This document shows positions 17,299 to 25,780 of a stretch of 50,499 bases of DNA, in pieces. The translations under genes and the position numbers were made by a program. The stretch covers positions 58,190-108,688 of the forward strand of contig NZ_RCZH01000011.1 of NCBI RefSeq assembly GCF_006438875.1, given 5' to 3'. This DNA is from Flavobacterium pectinovorum (GTDB lineage: Bacteria > Bacteroidota > Bacteroidia > Flavobacteriales > Flavobacteriaceae). Each line of letters starts with the position of its first letter. The first letter of the stretch is position 1. Below the pieces are notes generated by a model that ran no database searches, had not been told where the DNA came from, and worked only from the letters and a program-made list of their open reading frames with translations.

Positions 17299-18186
17299 TT
17301 AGAACTCCAAATATAAACTAATTATTTTTGCTTTATCAACAGGAAAACCTTTAATTTTTGACAAATCCTCAATATTATTAAAATTTCCGTCCATACTTCG
17401 AGTTGTTACTATCTGTCTCGCCAAGGCATATCTGAAATAAGGAAACTGAGATAATTCTTTTAAAGAAGCATCGTTTATTGCAATTTTCTTCAAATTTGAA
17501 GGTATAACAACTTTAAAATGTGAATTTAATTCCACAATAACTTCTGGCGAAAGTCCCCAAACATCCTTCATTTGTTCCATCGAAACAAAACAACCAAAAA
17601 TATCTTTTTGTTTTAATATCCGCAAAGATAAAGCTTCTCCTATTCCATATACTTTTATTAAATCTTCCTGAGTTGCCAGATTTATATCTAAGATTTCTAT
17701 TTTTTCTTTCTTCAAATAAGATTTCTGAACATACTCTTTCTTTTCTGTTTTAAATGCTGCTTTATTCTGAGTCCAATCCGGAAATTTAAACAATGGCGAA
17801 ATAACACTTAATAAAGAATCGGAAACTTTTGTGACTTGCTGAAACTCCTCGATGGAATTTACATATTTATTCTCTTTTCGAAAAGTCACTAATCGATCAA
17901 TCTCTTCCATCGACATCCCAAGTTTATATCCTTTATAATCTGAGATAAAATTTGGATTAAAAGTATAGACCTTTGGCTTCTCATTATATTTTATCAACTT
18001 TAAGGAATCTACCTCTGTTTGTAGCGAAATCCATTGTTGCTTTTCAGGGAAAGATTTTTCAGGAACACTAAAGTCTACAAAAAAGTAAATTGCCTGTAGC
18101 ACTATTATAAGTATGAAAAGCAAAAAAATTCCTGTTCGCTGTTGGCTTGTAAACTTAAATTGTTGCAATACTATTTTGAAATTCAT
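17299..18186 (-). CDS. Membrane-anchored helix-hairpin-helix protein
   Basis: A 295-residue protein with a single N-terminal transmembrane helix (about 18-37, GIFLLFILIIVLQAIYFFVD) and a C-terminal part with several helix-hairpin-helix units. One is NLATQEDLIKVYGIGEALSL; the last is NNIEDLSKIKGFPVDKAKII. HhH motifs of this ComEA type bind DNA backbones, so an extracytoplasmic or membrane-tethered DNA-binding role (for instance uptake) is possible. Without competence neighbours this stays open. The middle (about 60-150) has another HhH-like stretch, MSMEEIDRLVTFRKENKYVN. It sits upstream of the acyl-CoA dehydrogenase. Confidence 0.8.
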   Translation of the reverse strand: MNFKIVLQQFKFTSQQRTGIFLLFILIIVLQAIYFFVDFSVPEKSFPEKQQWISLQTEVDSLKLIKYNEKPKVYTFNPNFISDYKGYKLGMSMEEIDRLVTFRKENKYVNSIEEFQQVTKVSDSLLSVISPLFKFPDWTQNKAAFKTEKKEYVQKSYLKKEKIEILDINLATQEDLIKVYGIGEALSLRILKQKDIFGCFVSMEQMKDVWGLSPEVIVELNSHFKVVIPSNLKKIAINDASLKELSQFPYFRYALARQIVTTRSMDGNFNNIEDLSKIKGFPVDKAKIISLYLEF

Positions 18187-18420
18187 TCTATACTATATTT
18201 TTTATCTCTAATTGAAATAAGATTTGTGCTAAAATAAATTAATTTATTAAGAAAAATAGTAAAAATTTGACTAATTTGCGAATTGATTAATCTGTTGCAA
18301 AACACTAATAATTTTAATGAATATAAGAATTTAAAGAGTGTTTCCTGTGGGTATTATCACATAATTAAATATTTTATAACTTAAAACATGATTATTGTTT
18401 TTATTTTTTACAAAAAACAA

Positions 18421-18428
18421 TACATTTG
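18421..18428 (+). promoter_or_regulatory. -7 box of the amino-acid permease promoter
   Basis: TACATTTG matches TAnnTTTG exactly. A poor T-rich -33 region precedes it, within the hairpin-like TTGTTTTT...AAAAACAA at 18395-18420. The predicted start near 18433 rules out the upstream TTG (18426) as a translation start. The rest of the 272-bp divergent spacer (18187-18458) shows nothing else I can name. Confidence 0.6.
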
Positions 18429-18458
18429 GAGCTTAATAACAATAAACCAATATTATAT

Positions 18459-19937
18459 ATGTCAATTTGGAGAGTTAAACCAATATCTGCCTTTGAGGCC
18501 GATATGAAAAAAAGTGATTTAAAAAGAGTTCTAGGAAAGTGGAGCCTTACTGCAATTGGAGTTGGTGCCATTATTGGTGGAGGAATTTTTGTTCTTACAG
18601 GTACAGGCGCATATTATCACGCAGGTCCGGCATTAGCACTTTCTTTTATCATCGCGGGTATTGCCTGCGTTTTTGCTGCTCTTTGTTATTCTGAGTTTGC
18701 GTCAATTTTACCCGTTGAAGGTTCAGCTTATGCTTATGCTTACGGTACAATTGGAGAAATTTTTGCCTGGATTATCGGTTGGGGTCTTATCCTTGAGTAC
18801 GCAATGGGATCAATGACCGTCGCGGTTTCCTGGTCGGGGTACTTCAATAAATTACTTAAAATGTTTCATATTAAACTTCCTGAATGGCTCACAACAGACC
18901 CAGCCAGTTATACTGGAGAGGGTTTTTCTATGAATCTTCCTGCTTTTTTAATCGTTCTTTTAGTTATTTCGTTGCTAATTAAAGGTACAAAAAGCGCTGC
19001 GAAAGCAAACAATATGATTGTAATCCTAAAAGTTTCTGCTGTAATTTTCGTAATCATAGCTGGACTTTTCTTCATCAATACTGCTAACTGGCATCCGTTT
19101 ATTCCAGCTGCTACTCAAATCATCGAAAAAGAAACAACTCATAATGCTTATGGATTTGGAGGTATCGTTTCTGGAGCTGCTGCAATTTTCTTTGCTTATG
19201 TAGGTTTCGATGCTGTTTCTACACAAGCTGGAGAGGCAATCAATCCTAAAAAAGATGTTCCGTTTGCAATTATTGCTTCTTTATTAGTTTGTACTACGTT
19301 ATATATTCTTGTTTCATTAGTGTTAACAGGAATGATGAATTATAAAGATTTCAACCCTCTAGGAAAATATCCTGAAGCGATTAAAGCACCCGTCGCTTAT
19401 GCATTTGATATTGCAGGACAACCTTGGGCAGGATTCATTATTACAGTTGCTGCAACTATTGGTTTAATTTCAGTATTAATGGTAATGATCATGGGACAAT
19501 CAAGAATTTTCCTTGGTATGTCTAAAGATGGTTTAATTCCTTCTGTATTTTCTAAAGTAAATCCGATTTCAGGAACACCAAAGACTAACTTAATGATTTT
19601 AGGCGGTATTATTGCTATAGTTGCTGCTTTTACGCCAATCAACAGATTAGCTGATATGACAAGTTTTGGTACTTTATTTGCCTTTACAATGGTTTGTATT
19701 GCTGTTTGGATTTTAAGAGTAAAACAACCTCAATTAACCAGAACTTTTAAAGTTCCTGCTTTACCGGTAATTGCAGTTTGTGGAATTGCAATCAACACTT
19801 ACCTAATGATCAATTTGAGTTTAGATGCTCAATTACTTTCACTAGGATGGTTGGCGATTGGTATTGTAGTTTATTTTGGATATAGTAAAAAAAGATCCAG
19901 ACTTAACCAACCAAGTACTGAAACTGAAACAGAATAA
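18459..19937 (+). CDS. APC-family amino acid permease (cationic amino-acid transporter type)
   Basis: Inner-membrane transporter of 492 residues from the ATG at 18459 (MSIWRVKPISAFEADMKKSD). Roughly twelve hydrophobic helices are visible. The first membrane segment carries the APC signature VGAIIGGGIFVLTGTGAYYH, and FGGIVSGAAAIFFAYVGFDA lies mid-protein, both characteristic of the CAT/YfnA subfamily. Substrate cannot be set from sequence alone; cationic or branched/neutral amino acids are likely. An upstream in-frame TTG falls inside the promoter and is rejected. The gene stands alone and ends at a bidirectional terminator shared with the convergent PspC-like gene. Confidence 0.93.
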   Translation: MSIWRVKPISAFEADMKKSDLKRVLGKWSLTAIGVGAIIGGGIFVLTGTGAYYHAGPALALSFIIAGIACVFAALCYSEFASILPVEGSAYAYAYGTIGEIFAWIIGWGLILEYAMGSMTVAVSWSGYFNKLLKMFHIKLPEWLTTDPASYTGEGFSMNLPAFLIVLLVISLLIKGTKSAAKANNMIVILKVSAVIFVIIAGLFFINTANWHPFIPAATQIIEKETTHNAYGFGGIVSGAAAIFFAYVGFDAVSTQAGEAINPKKDVPFAIIASLLVCTTLYILVSLVLTGMMNYKDFNPLGKYPEAIKAPVAYAFDIAGQPWAGFIITVAATIGLISVLMVMIMGQSRIFLGMSKDGLIPSVFSKVNPISGTPKTNLMILGGIIAIVAAFTPINRLADMTSFGTLFAFTMVCIAVWILRVKQPQLTRTFKVPALPVIAVCGIAINTYLMINLSLDAQLLSLGWLAIGIVVYFGYSKKRSRLNQPSTETETE

Positions 19938-19956
19938 ATATCAATATAATTTTATA

Positions 19957-19996
19957 AAAAAACTCCATTAGTAATTGCTAATGGAGTTTTTTTTAT
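19957..19996. terminator. Bidirectional terminator
   Basis: AAAAACTCCATTAG and CTAATGGAGTTTTT are perfect inverted arms (19957-19970/71 and 19978-19991) followed by further T residues on the plus strand and T residues on the minus strand. It lies between the convergent permease and PspC-like genes and probably serves both. Confidence 0.9.
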
Positions 19997-19997
19997 T

Positions 19998-20225
19998 CTA
20001 TAAATCAAAAACTGATGTTCTTTTTGCACGAATTAAATCTTTTAGACGAATCCAAAATGCAAGTGTCAGATAGACTCCAAAGCCCAAACCTGCGGTTACA
20101 AACGAAATATAAATAAAAAATAACCTAACACTGGTTACACGCATTCCAAGTTTGTCAGCCAATCTTGAAGAAACATGAAATCCATATTTTTCGAAAAAGA
20201 ATTTTAGTTTTAAGATAGCAGACAT
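19998..20225 (-). CDS. PspC-domain-like small membrane protein
   Basis: A 75-residue protein that looks like a PspC-family domain. An amphipathic start (FFFEKYGFHVSSRLADKLGM) is followed by RVTSVRLFFIYISFVTAGLG and a hydrophobic helix (about 36-60), ending in a charged tail. PspC proteins take part in envelope-stress responses in other bacteria, but no psp partners are nearby, so the role here is unknown. Upstream, at 20245-20300, is a CCGCTCAGGATGAC-type repeat remnant. It converges with the permease. Confidence 0.75.
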   Translation of the reverse strand: MSAILKLKFFFEKYGFHVSSRLADKLGMRVTSVRLFFIYISFVTAGLGFGVYLTLAFWIRLKDLIRAKRTSVFDL

Positions 20226-20329
20226 ATTTGATTTTAGATTTTATCCTTCGACTCCGCTCAGGATGACATTCGACATTGCTTAGAATGACAAATGTACAAA
20301 ATTATCTAATTGACACATTTTCTAATTAA

Positions 20330-21601
20330 CTAATTACTTTTCAGTAATTCCATTCCCAATGCGCATTTTAAACATGCTTTTTTGTTACAATATTCATTTT
20401 TAAGTTCTAATAAAGTTTGAGTTTCAAAAGCATTTTTAGAAAGAATCCCAAAAGATTTAAACTTACTTATAATCGTATTGTTTTCCGGTGCAACTTCATC
20501 CATAAACTCAATTAAATCTTCAGAAATTGTTTCGCCCATTGTTGTGAAATATGCAAATTGAAGCGGAATAATGGTATTTATAATTACCAAATCCAGGAAT
20601 GCTTTCGATAAATGTTTTGCTTTCTTCGGACTTTCTTTATCAAACTGATAATGGTTTTGCCAATACGAACTAGCAGAAACACCAAGCAAGTTGTACACTT
20701 CCCTGACCGACTTTAGATTTATTATCTTAGAAAATAAATTTTGATGTTTTGCATACAAATTTGCCAATTGCGAAAGTCGAATTGTTGGAAAATTATCCGG
20801 CCGATGTTTGAAAAACTGAACGTAATCAATATGACATTTTTCAAACTGATATTTATTCAGAAGATAAAAATATCTAATTTTCAAATCTGTAAAATAAACA
20901 TCTTCTCCGTCCTTATCCAGTAAACCGGCAGTTCCTAAAAGTAATGCTTCCAGATTTTCTACTTCGAAACTTTCTTTTCGGATTACTGAAAACGGAATAG
21001 CCTTAGCTATTTGCAAGAAAGAAACGCCATTTGTATTTAATCCAAAATTCTTTGCTAATAAACAGAATAAAACAGCTTCCCAATCTTGTTTTGTTTCTTC
21101 GAGCAAATCGTAGATGAATTTTGATTTACGCTCTAATCTTTCAAAAAACAGTCTTTCCTTCCAGTTTTTAAATACAAAATCATCAATTTGAGAAATTTGT
21201 CTTTCGCAGAATATCCATGATTTGGGAGTAAGAAGCGATTTATAAGAAGATAGTACCTCAGACGAAACATAGTTTTTTAAAACTAAAACCGGAATTTCGA
21301 TATTGTTTTCTCTATATATTTCCGCATCATGCTCCCAAACGACATGCAAAATTACATTTTCGTATGCGCTATCTTTTTCGTGATGATGTACATACCAATC
21401 AGAAGATTTAATATGGATCTCGATATTTCCAGCCCATTTTTGATCTCCAATTTTAATTTGAGCATTAAAGAAATCAGGACCAGAAAGTTCTAAATAATCT
21501 CCTGTTTTAATAATAGTGACAGATTCATTTTGTGTAGTTCTTAAATTCAAGGTTTCAAACTTCTTGAATTTCCAGAGATAATGAAGAAAATCTTCTTTCA
21601 T
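20330..21601 (-). CDS. DUF2851 family protein
   Basis: A 423-residue protein I assign to DUF2851 from its N-terminal pattern: EDFLHYLWKFKKFETLNLRT (3-22), LELSGPDFFNAQIKIG, and NIEIHIKSSDWYVHHHEKDS (about 65-84). The family is widespread in Bacteroidota and its function is unknown. The His-rich segment and acidic residues could form a metal site, which is speculation. The C-terminus carries CNKKACLKCALGMELL with three Cys in a CX4CX2C spacing. No signal peptide or membrane helix is seen. It is followed on the same strand by the PspC-like gene 104 bp away. Confidence 0.82.
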   Translation of the reverse strand: MKEDFLHYLWKFKKFETLNLRTTQNESVTIIKTGDYLELSGPDFFNAQIKIGDQKWAGNIEIHIKSSDWYVHHHEKDSAYENVILHVVWEHDAEIYRENNIEIPVLVLKNYVSSEVLSSYKSLLTPKSWIFCERQISQIDDFVFKNWKERLFFERLERKSKFIYDLLEETKQDWEAVLFCLLAKNFGLNTNGVSFLQIAKAIPFSVIRKESFEVENLEALLLGTAGLLDKDGEDVYFTDLKIRYFYLLNKYQFEKCHIDYVQFFKHRPDNFPTIRLSQLANLYAKHQNLFSKIINLKSVREVYNLLGVSASSYWQNHYQFDKESPKKAKHLSKAFLDLVIINTIIPLQFAYFTTMGETISEDLIEFMDEVAPENNTIISKFKSFGILSKNAFETQTLLELKNEYCNKKACLKCALGMELLKSN

Positions 21602-21678
21602 TTATTGGCTTTTATGATGATTTATAAAAGCCTAAATCTAATCAAAAAATAATACTAATCTTACAATTATATTGTTTT

Positions 21679-22161
21679 TTATTTCAACAAATACAACTTA
21701 GCACATGCCCTGGCATCAGATAATGCCTCATGATGACTCAACTGAATCTTCATTTCCCTACAACAATCACTTAGTTTTGTAGGTTTTAAACCTTTTGCTT
21801 TATAAATTTTGACCGTACATTCCCATTTAGAAGCTATATTTAAATCTTCATAGTTTAAACCGTGCAGTGCCATTGATTTACTTAGAACATTCCGATCAAA
21901 ACTTTCGTTATGCGCCACTATCACTCTGTTTTTTAATCTTCTTTCAATTTCGGGATAAACTTGCAAAAATGATTTGGCATTAATTGTATCCTTCGGATAA
22001 ATACCATGAACCCGAATCGTAAACGGATTATATTCGTTATTAGGTGGTTTAATCAAAGTAACAAACTCATCTACAATTATTCCGTTTTGTACGGTAACAA
22101 TTCCAACAGAACATGGATGATGTCCAGTCGCAGTTTCAAAATCTATTGCGGTAAAGTTCAT
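21679..22161 (-). CDS. DEDDh 3'-5' exonuclease (DnaQ-like)
   Basis: A 160-residue stand-alone exonuclease domain. The catalytic set is complete: D7 and E9 (AIDFETA), D89 (HNESFDRNVL), H144 and D149 (HHEALSDARA). The H-X4-D spacing puts it in the DEDDh class used by DnaQ, RNase T and related nucleases. It is shorter than most DNA polymerase III epsilon chains and lacks the C-terminal alpha-subunit-binding tail, so a repair or RNA-processing role is more likely than replication proofreading. It is single-gene, downstream of the terminator of the cysteine synthase gene. Confidence 0.9.
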   Translation of the reverse strand: MNFTAIDFETATGHHPCSVGIVTVQNGIIVDEFVTLIKPPNNEYNPFTIRVHGIYPKDTINAKSFLQVYPEIERRLKNRVIVAHNESFDRNVLSKSMALHGLNYEDLNIASKWECTVKIYKAKGLKPTKLSDCCREMKIQLSHHEALSDARACAKLYLLK

Positions 22162-22180
22162 TTTAAAATTTAATTAAGCT

Positions 22181-22225
22181 AAAAAAAACCATAAATCTGA
22201 TCTCAATAATTAGATTTATGGTTTT
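22181..22225 (-). terminator. Terminator after cysteine/cystathionine synthase
   Basis: AAAACCATAAATCT (22185-22198) and AGATTTATGGTTTT (22212-22225) are perfect arms. On the minus strand the stem is followed by eight T residues (complement of 22181-22188). It lies 20 bp past the synthase stop. Confidence 0.88.
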
Positions 22226-22245
22226 ATAAAATTATAAACTATCTT

Positions 22246-23607
22246 TTATTTTATTGATCCAATGATATCATACTTTGTAATAATATGATGACTTCCATTT
22301 TCAAGATCTACTAAAACAGCATCATTTTCTTTGGTAAACAATTTAGAAACTTCCTCTATTGGAGTTCCTAATTTTACAATGGGAAATGGTTTTCCCATTA
22401 CTTCTTTAATTGGTTTTTCGGCTACGTTTTTATCCGCTACATAACTTCTAAACAAGTCTGTTTCGTCAACAGAACCAACAAATCCGTTAATATCTACAAC
22501 CGGAATCTGTGATATTTTATATTTACGCATACGTTCAATTGCGTGCGAAACCAATTCTTCTGTACGAACAACGATCAATTGTTTGTCGATATGATCCTTA
22601 ATTACGTCTTCGGCTTTAGTTACGTTTTCTTCTAAGAATCCACGCTCACGCATCCAATCGTCATTAAACATTTTACCAACATAACGACTTCCTGAATCGT
22701 GAAAAAGAACTACTACAACATCCTCTGGTTTAAAATGCTCTTTTAACTGCAACAAGCCTTTAACACAAGCTCCGGCAGAATTCCCAACAAAAATAGCTTC
22801 TTCAAGGGCAATTTTTCTAGTATAAACCGCAGCATCTTTATCAGTTACTTTTGTAAAACCGTCAATTAATGAAAAGTCAACATTCTTAGGTAAAATGTCT
22901 TCTCCAATTCCTTCGGTTATATAAGAATAGATTTCATTTTCATCAAAAATTCCCGTTTCATGGTATTTTTTAAAAACAGATCCATACGTGTCAATTCCCC
23001 AAATTTTAATATTTGGATTTTTTTCTTTCAAGTATCTTCCAACTCCTGAGATCGTTCCTCCAGTTCCTACTCCAACCACAAAATGAGTAATTTTACCATC
23101 CGTCTGTTTCCAGATTTCCGGTCCGGTTTGCTCATAATGTGCCAATGAATTAGACATATTATCGTATTGGTTTACATACCATGAGTTTGGTGTTTCAGAA
23201 GCCAGACGCTTTGAAACTGAATAATAAGAACGTGGATCAGTAGGCTCAACATCAGTAGGACAAACTACTACTTTTGCACCAACTGCACGCAAAATATCCA
23301 TTTTTTCTTTAGACTGTTTATCTGATATTACACAAATTAACTTGTATCCTTTTATGATTGCTACAAGAGCTAATCCCATTCCGGTATTTCCGGAAGTTCC
23401 CTCGATAATAGTTCCTCCGGGTTTTAATCTGCCATCTGCCTCTGCGTCTTCAATCATTTTTACGGCCATTCTGTCTTTTACAGAATTCCCCGGATTAAAA
23501 GTTTCGACTTTTGCCAATACCAAGGCATCAATTTCAGCAACAATTTTGTTGAGTTTTACCAATGGTGTATTACCAATTGTTTCTAAAATGTTTTTTGAAA
23601 AGTCCAT
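22246..23607 (-). CDS. PLP-dependent cysteine/cystathionine beta-synthase with CBS pair
   Basis: Fold-type II PLP enzyme that replaces the beta group of serine or O-acetylserine with a thiol. The 453-residue protein has the PLP lysine K44 (NPGNSVKDRMA), the substrate loop EGTSGNTGMGLA (about 69-80), the phosphate-binding GVGTGGTISG and the SAGACVKGLL segment. Two CBS domains follow (about 335-453), with KISQIPVVDINGFVG in the first and ENDAVLVDLENGSHHIITKY in the second. The arrangement matches cystathionine beta-synthase as well as CBS-linked cysteine synthases, and sequence alone does not settle which. CBS pairs usually sense adenosyl ligands, so allosteric control is likely. Confidence 0.9.
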   Translation of the reverse strand: MDFSKNILETIGNTPLVKLNKIVAEIDALVLAKVETFNPGNSVKDRMAVKMIEDAEADGRLKPGGTIIEGTSGNTGMGLALVAIIKGYKLICVISDKQSKEKMDILRAVGAKVVVCPTDVEPTDPRSYYSVSKRLASETPNSWYVNQYDNMSNSLAHYEQTGPEIWKQTDGKITHFVVGVGTGGTISGVGRYLKEKNPNIKIWGIDTYGSVFKKYHETGIFDENEIYSYITEGIGEDILPKNVDFSLIDGFTKVTDKDAAVYTRKIALEEAIFVGNSAGACVKGLLQLKEHFKPEDVVVVLFHDSGSRYVGKMFNDDWMRERGFLEENVTKAEDVIKDHIDKQLIVVRTEELVSHAIERMRKYKISQIPVVDINGFVGSVDETDLFRSYVADKNVAEKPIKEVMGKPFPIVKLGTPIEEVSKLFTKENDAVLVDLENGSHHIITKYDIIGSIK

Positions 23608-23654
23608 TTCTATTTAATTTAATATTTGGTTTTTAATGTAATAAGAATCTAATT

Positions 23655-25622
23655 TTATTGGAAGAAATTCCAAACTAAACCAAATCGGATAACAAAATCA
23701 CGATAAGGGTTATTAGGTGCTGAAAAATAATCGCTTTTAGAAAATATAGCATTTACATGTTCTGCTTTTAAATAAAATCGAGTCTGGCGAATTCTTGCAT
23801 TTACGAATAAATCAAATAATGGATAACCACCAATTTTCTCGTTTTTCTGAATAAAAAATTCTCCCACAACAGGATTGTAACCGTTACCATAATACTTGGT
23901 AAAATAATTAAATATTACTCCGGTTTGCATGTATAGAGCTTTCTTGAAGAAATATCCTGAATAATAAAATGTATTTCTGGTCACAAAATCAGGCACATTT
24001 AAAATCAAATCAGATTGATCTACTTTTTGATATAAAAGTGTATTGTCAAAACCAAAAGGTCCAAATTTAAACTCTCTGCTTGCTTTTATAGTCAGATAAT
24101 TAATTGCATTTCCATATTGCGCCGGGTTTATAATTTCAATTTGATTCGCAATCTCCAGTGGTGATGAAACATCGGCAAAATACAAATGATCTTTTAAAAC
24201 AGAATATTCAACCTCAGCATTCAGCCAGGGTGTAAAAACATTTGCACTAAGTGTATTGATCTTTTCGTTCTTATAACTATGTGACCAATTGTATTTTACG
24301 TAACTGCTTTGATATAAATTGTAATTGTTGTTTGGCAATTTATTGACGTTTCTATATCTAAAATCAAATTGTATTTTATCATTCAGATTGTATCTTAATT
24401 TAGCATCTAAGTCAGAAAGTGATACATCTGTGATTGATCTTGAATATAAAAAACGACCATTCCATTTGTTTTTTTGATATTCATATTGTCCTCCAAAATT
24501 ATTAATCTGTTGATATATATTATCCGGAATTGTTCTTCCATCTTTAAAAACAATAATCCTGTCATATTTATAATTTGATCTGTAATCGTCTATAAAAAAG
24601 TTGAATTTCCCTAATAGAGAATTTTCATAAGTAGCTCCAACTTTATTGTATAATTTTTCAAAACGAGTCTGATCATTAATATTACTTGTTGCATAAGACT
24701 CTCCAAAACGTTCAACCGGTTCTCCATCTACTGTAGAAATAACTGTTGGCTGATTGTATTCGAAAAATTTATATTCGTAATTAAACTGATGTGTTATATA
24801 TAAATTATTACTTCCGTTTGTTGGATTTATTCTGAAAGCATGATCAAAAAACAGACGTCTTCCTTTTAAAAATGACTTGGCATCTGTAAGATAGACTTGT
24901 AAACGCTGACGATTTTTATAATCTTTATTGTCACTTTCAAAATCTGTTGGCGTTGTTATTCCGCCATTTTCTTCATTAGAAATATCCTGAGAAACAAAAT
25001 GAGCATTTAAAGCATATCTTCTGTCTGTAGTTGCATAACTTGTTGTAAACCTAAAATTTCCGGCACTTACCAACTGGTTTATATAATCTCCCTCTGAACG
25101 TAAACCTCTGTAAGCAATAGAGAAGTTAAGATTTTTGGATGTGTTTAGTGTAATAAATGAGTCTACGTTTTGTCCTTTATTTATTGTTGTATTAAAAAAT
25201 AATTCGGTTAACGGGGTTGCAGCTGAGTAATATTTAATTTCGTTTGCTTCCATATAATTAAAATGTTTTGCCTTGAATCCAATTTCAGGATAAGGCGAAA
25301 AACTAGTTAAATTATATTGCAATGTATTGTAATTCTGTCCAATATTTGAGAAAGGTAACAATCCAAAAGTATCTTTTCTAAGATGATTTTGTCTATAGGC
25401 ACTTTTTAATGTCAGTGAAGTGTCTGCATATGTTGTATCATGTTCCAAGGCAATGATTTGGTATTGATCAATAGTCGCTACTAACGATTTTTTCTTCTTT
25501 AAAGTATCCGTTATACTAGAATATTTTGTGTTCATGTCTAAACCATTTTTAGGAACGATTTTTTCTTGAGAAAACAATAAAGTTGGTACAACTAATAGAT
25601 ATAGAAAAATGAATATTCTCAT
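23655..25622 (-). CDS. Putative outer-membrane porin (Bacteroidota putative-porin family)
   Basis: A 655-residue secreted protein with a signal peptide (MRIFIFLYLLVVPTLLFSQ, cleavage near 19) and many alternating, aromatic-rich beta strands through to a terminal FRFGLVWNFFQ-like strand, ending in Phe/aromatic residues as expected for an outer-membrane barrel. I read it as the putative porin family common in Flavobacteriaceae (conserved FGLLPFSNIGQNYNTLQY early on, FYLKAEHVNAIF near the end). Substrate is unknown. It is next to the CBS synthase gene with 47 bp between, and transcribed toward it. Confidence 0.78.
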   Translation of the reverse strand: MRIFIFLYLLVVPTLLFSQEKIVPKNGLDMNTKYSSITDTLKKKKSLVATIDQYQIIALEHDTTYADTSLTLKSAYRQNHLRKDTFGLLPFSNIGQNYNTLQYNLTSFSPYPEIGFKAKHFNYMEANEIKYYSAATPLTELFFNTTINKGQNVDSFITLNTSKNLNFSIAYRGLRSEGDYINQLVSAGNFRFTTSYATTDRRYALNAHFVSQDISNEENGGITTPTDFESDNKDYKNRQRLQVYLTDAKSFLKGRRLFFDHAFRINPTNGSNNLYITHQFNYEYKFFEYNQPTVISTVDGEPVERFGESYATSNINDQTRFEKLYNKVGATYENSLLGKFNFFIDDYRSNYKYDRIIVFKDGRTIPDNIYQQINNFGGQYEYQKNKWNGRFLYSRSITDVSLSDLDAKLRYNLNDKIQFDFRYRNVNKLPNNNYNLYQSSYVKYNWSHSYKNEKINTLSANVFTPWLNAEVEYSVLKDHLYFADVSSPLEIANQIEIINPAQYGNAINYLTIKASREFKFGPFGFDNTLLYQKVDQSDLILNVPDFVTRNTFYYSGYFFKKALYMQTGVIFNYFTKYYGNGYNPVVGEFFIQKNEKIGGYPLFDLFVNARIRQTRFYLKAEHVNAIFSKSDYFSAPNNPYRDFVIRFGLVWNFFQ

Positions 25623-25740
25623 TTGATGGCTTTATAGGTAATTATTTCGATAAAATTTATCAAGCAAAGGTAAAAGATAAAAACGTATAAAAAAATACTT
25701 TTAGTATTGGGTAGTTTTTAATATCAAAGACCGTTTTAAT

Positions 25741-25773
25741 AAAAAAACCCTCAATCAAAAGTGATTGAGGGTT
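25741..25773 (-). terminator. Terminator after susD-like gene
   Basis: AACCCTCAATCA (25746-25757) pairs with TGATTGAGGGTT (25762-25773); on the minus strand seven T residues follow. It closes the susC-susD operon 8 bp past the susD stop. Confidence 0.9.
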
Positions 25774-25780
25774 CTGTAAA

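Noticed and set aside
18426..18458. Upstream TTG start for the amino-acid permease
   Set aside because: The TTG is part of the TACATTTG promoter box, so it would not be in the mRNA.
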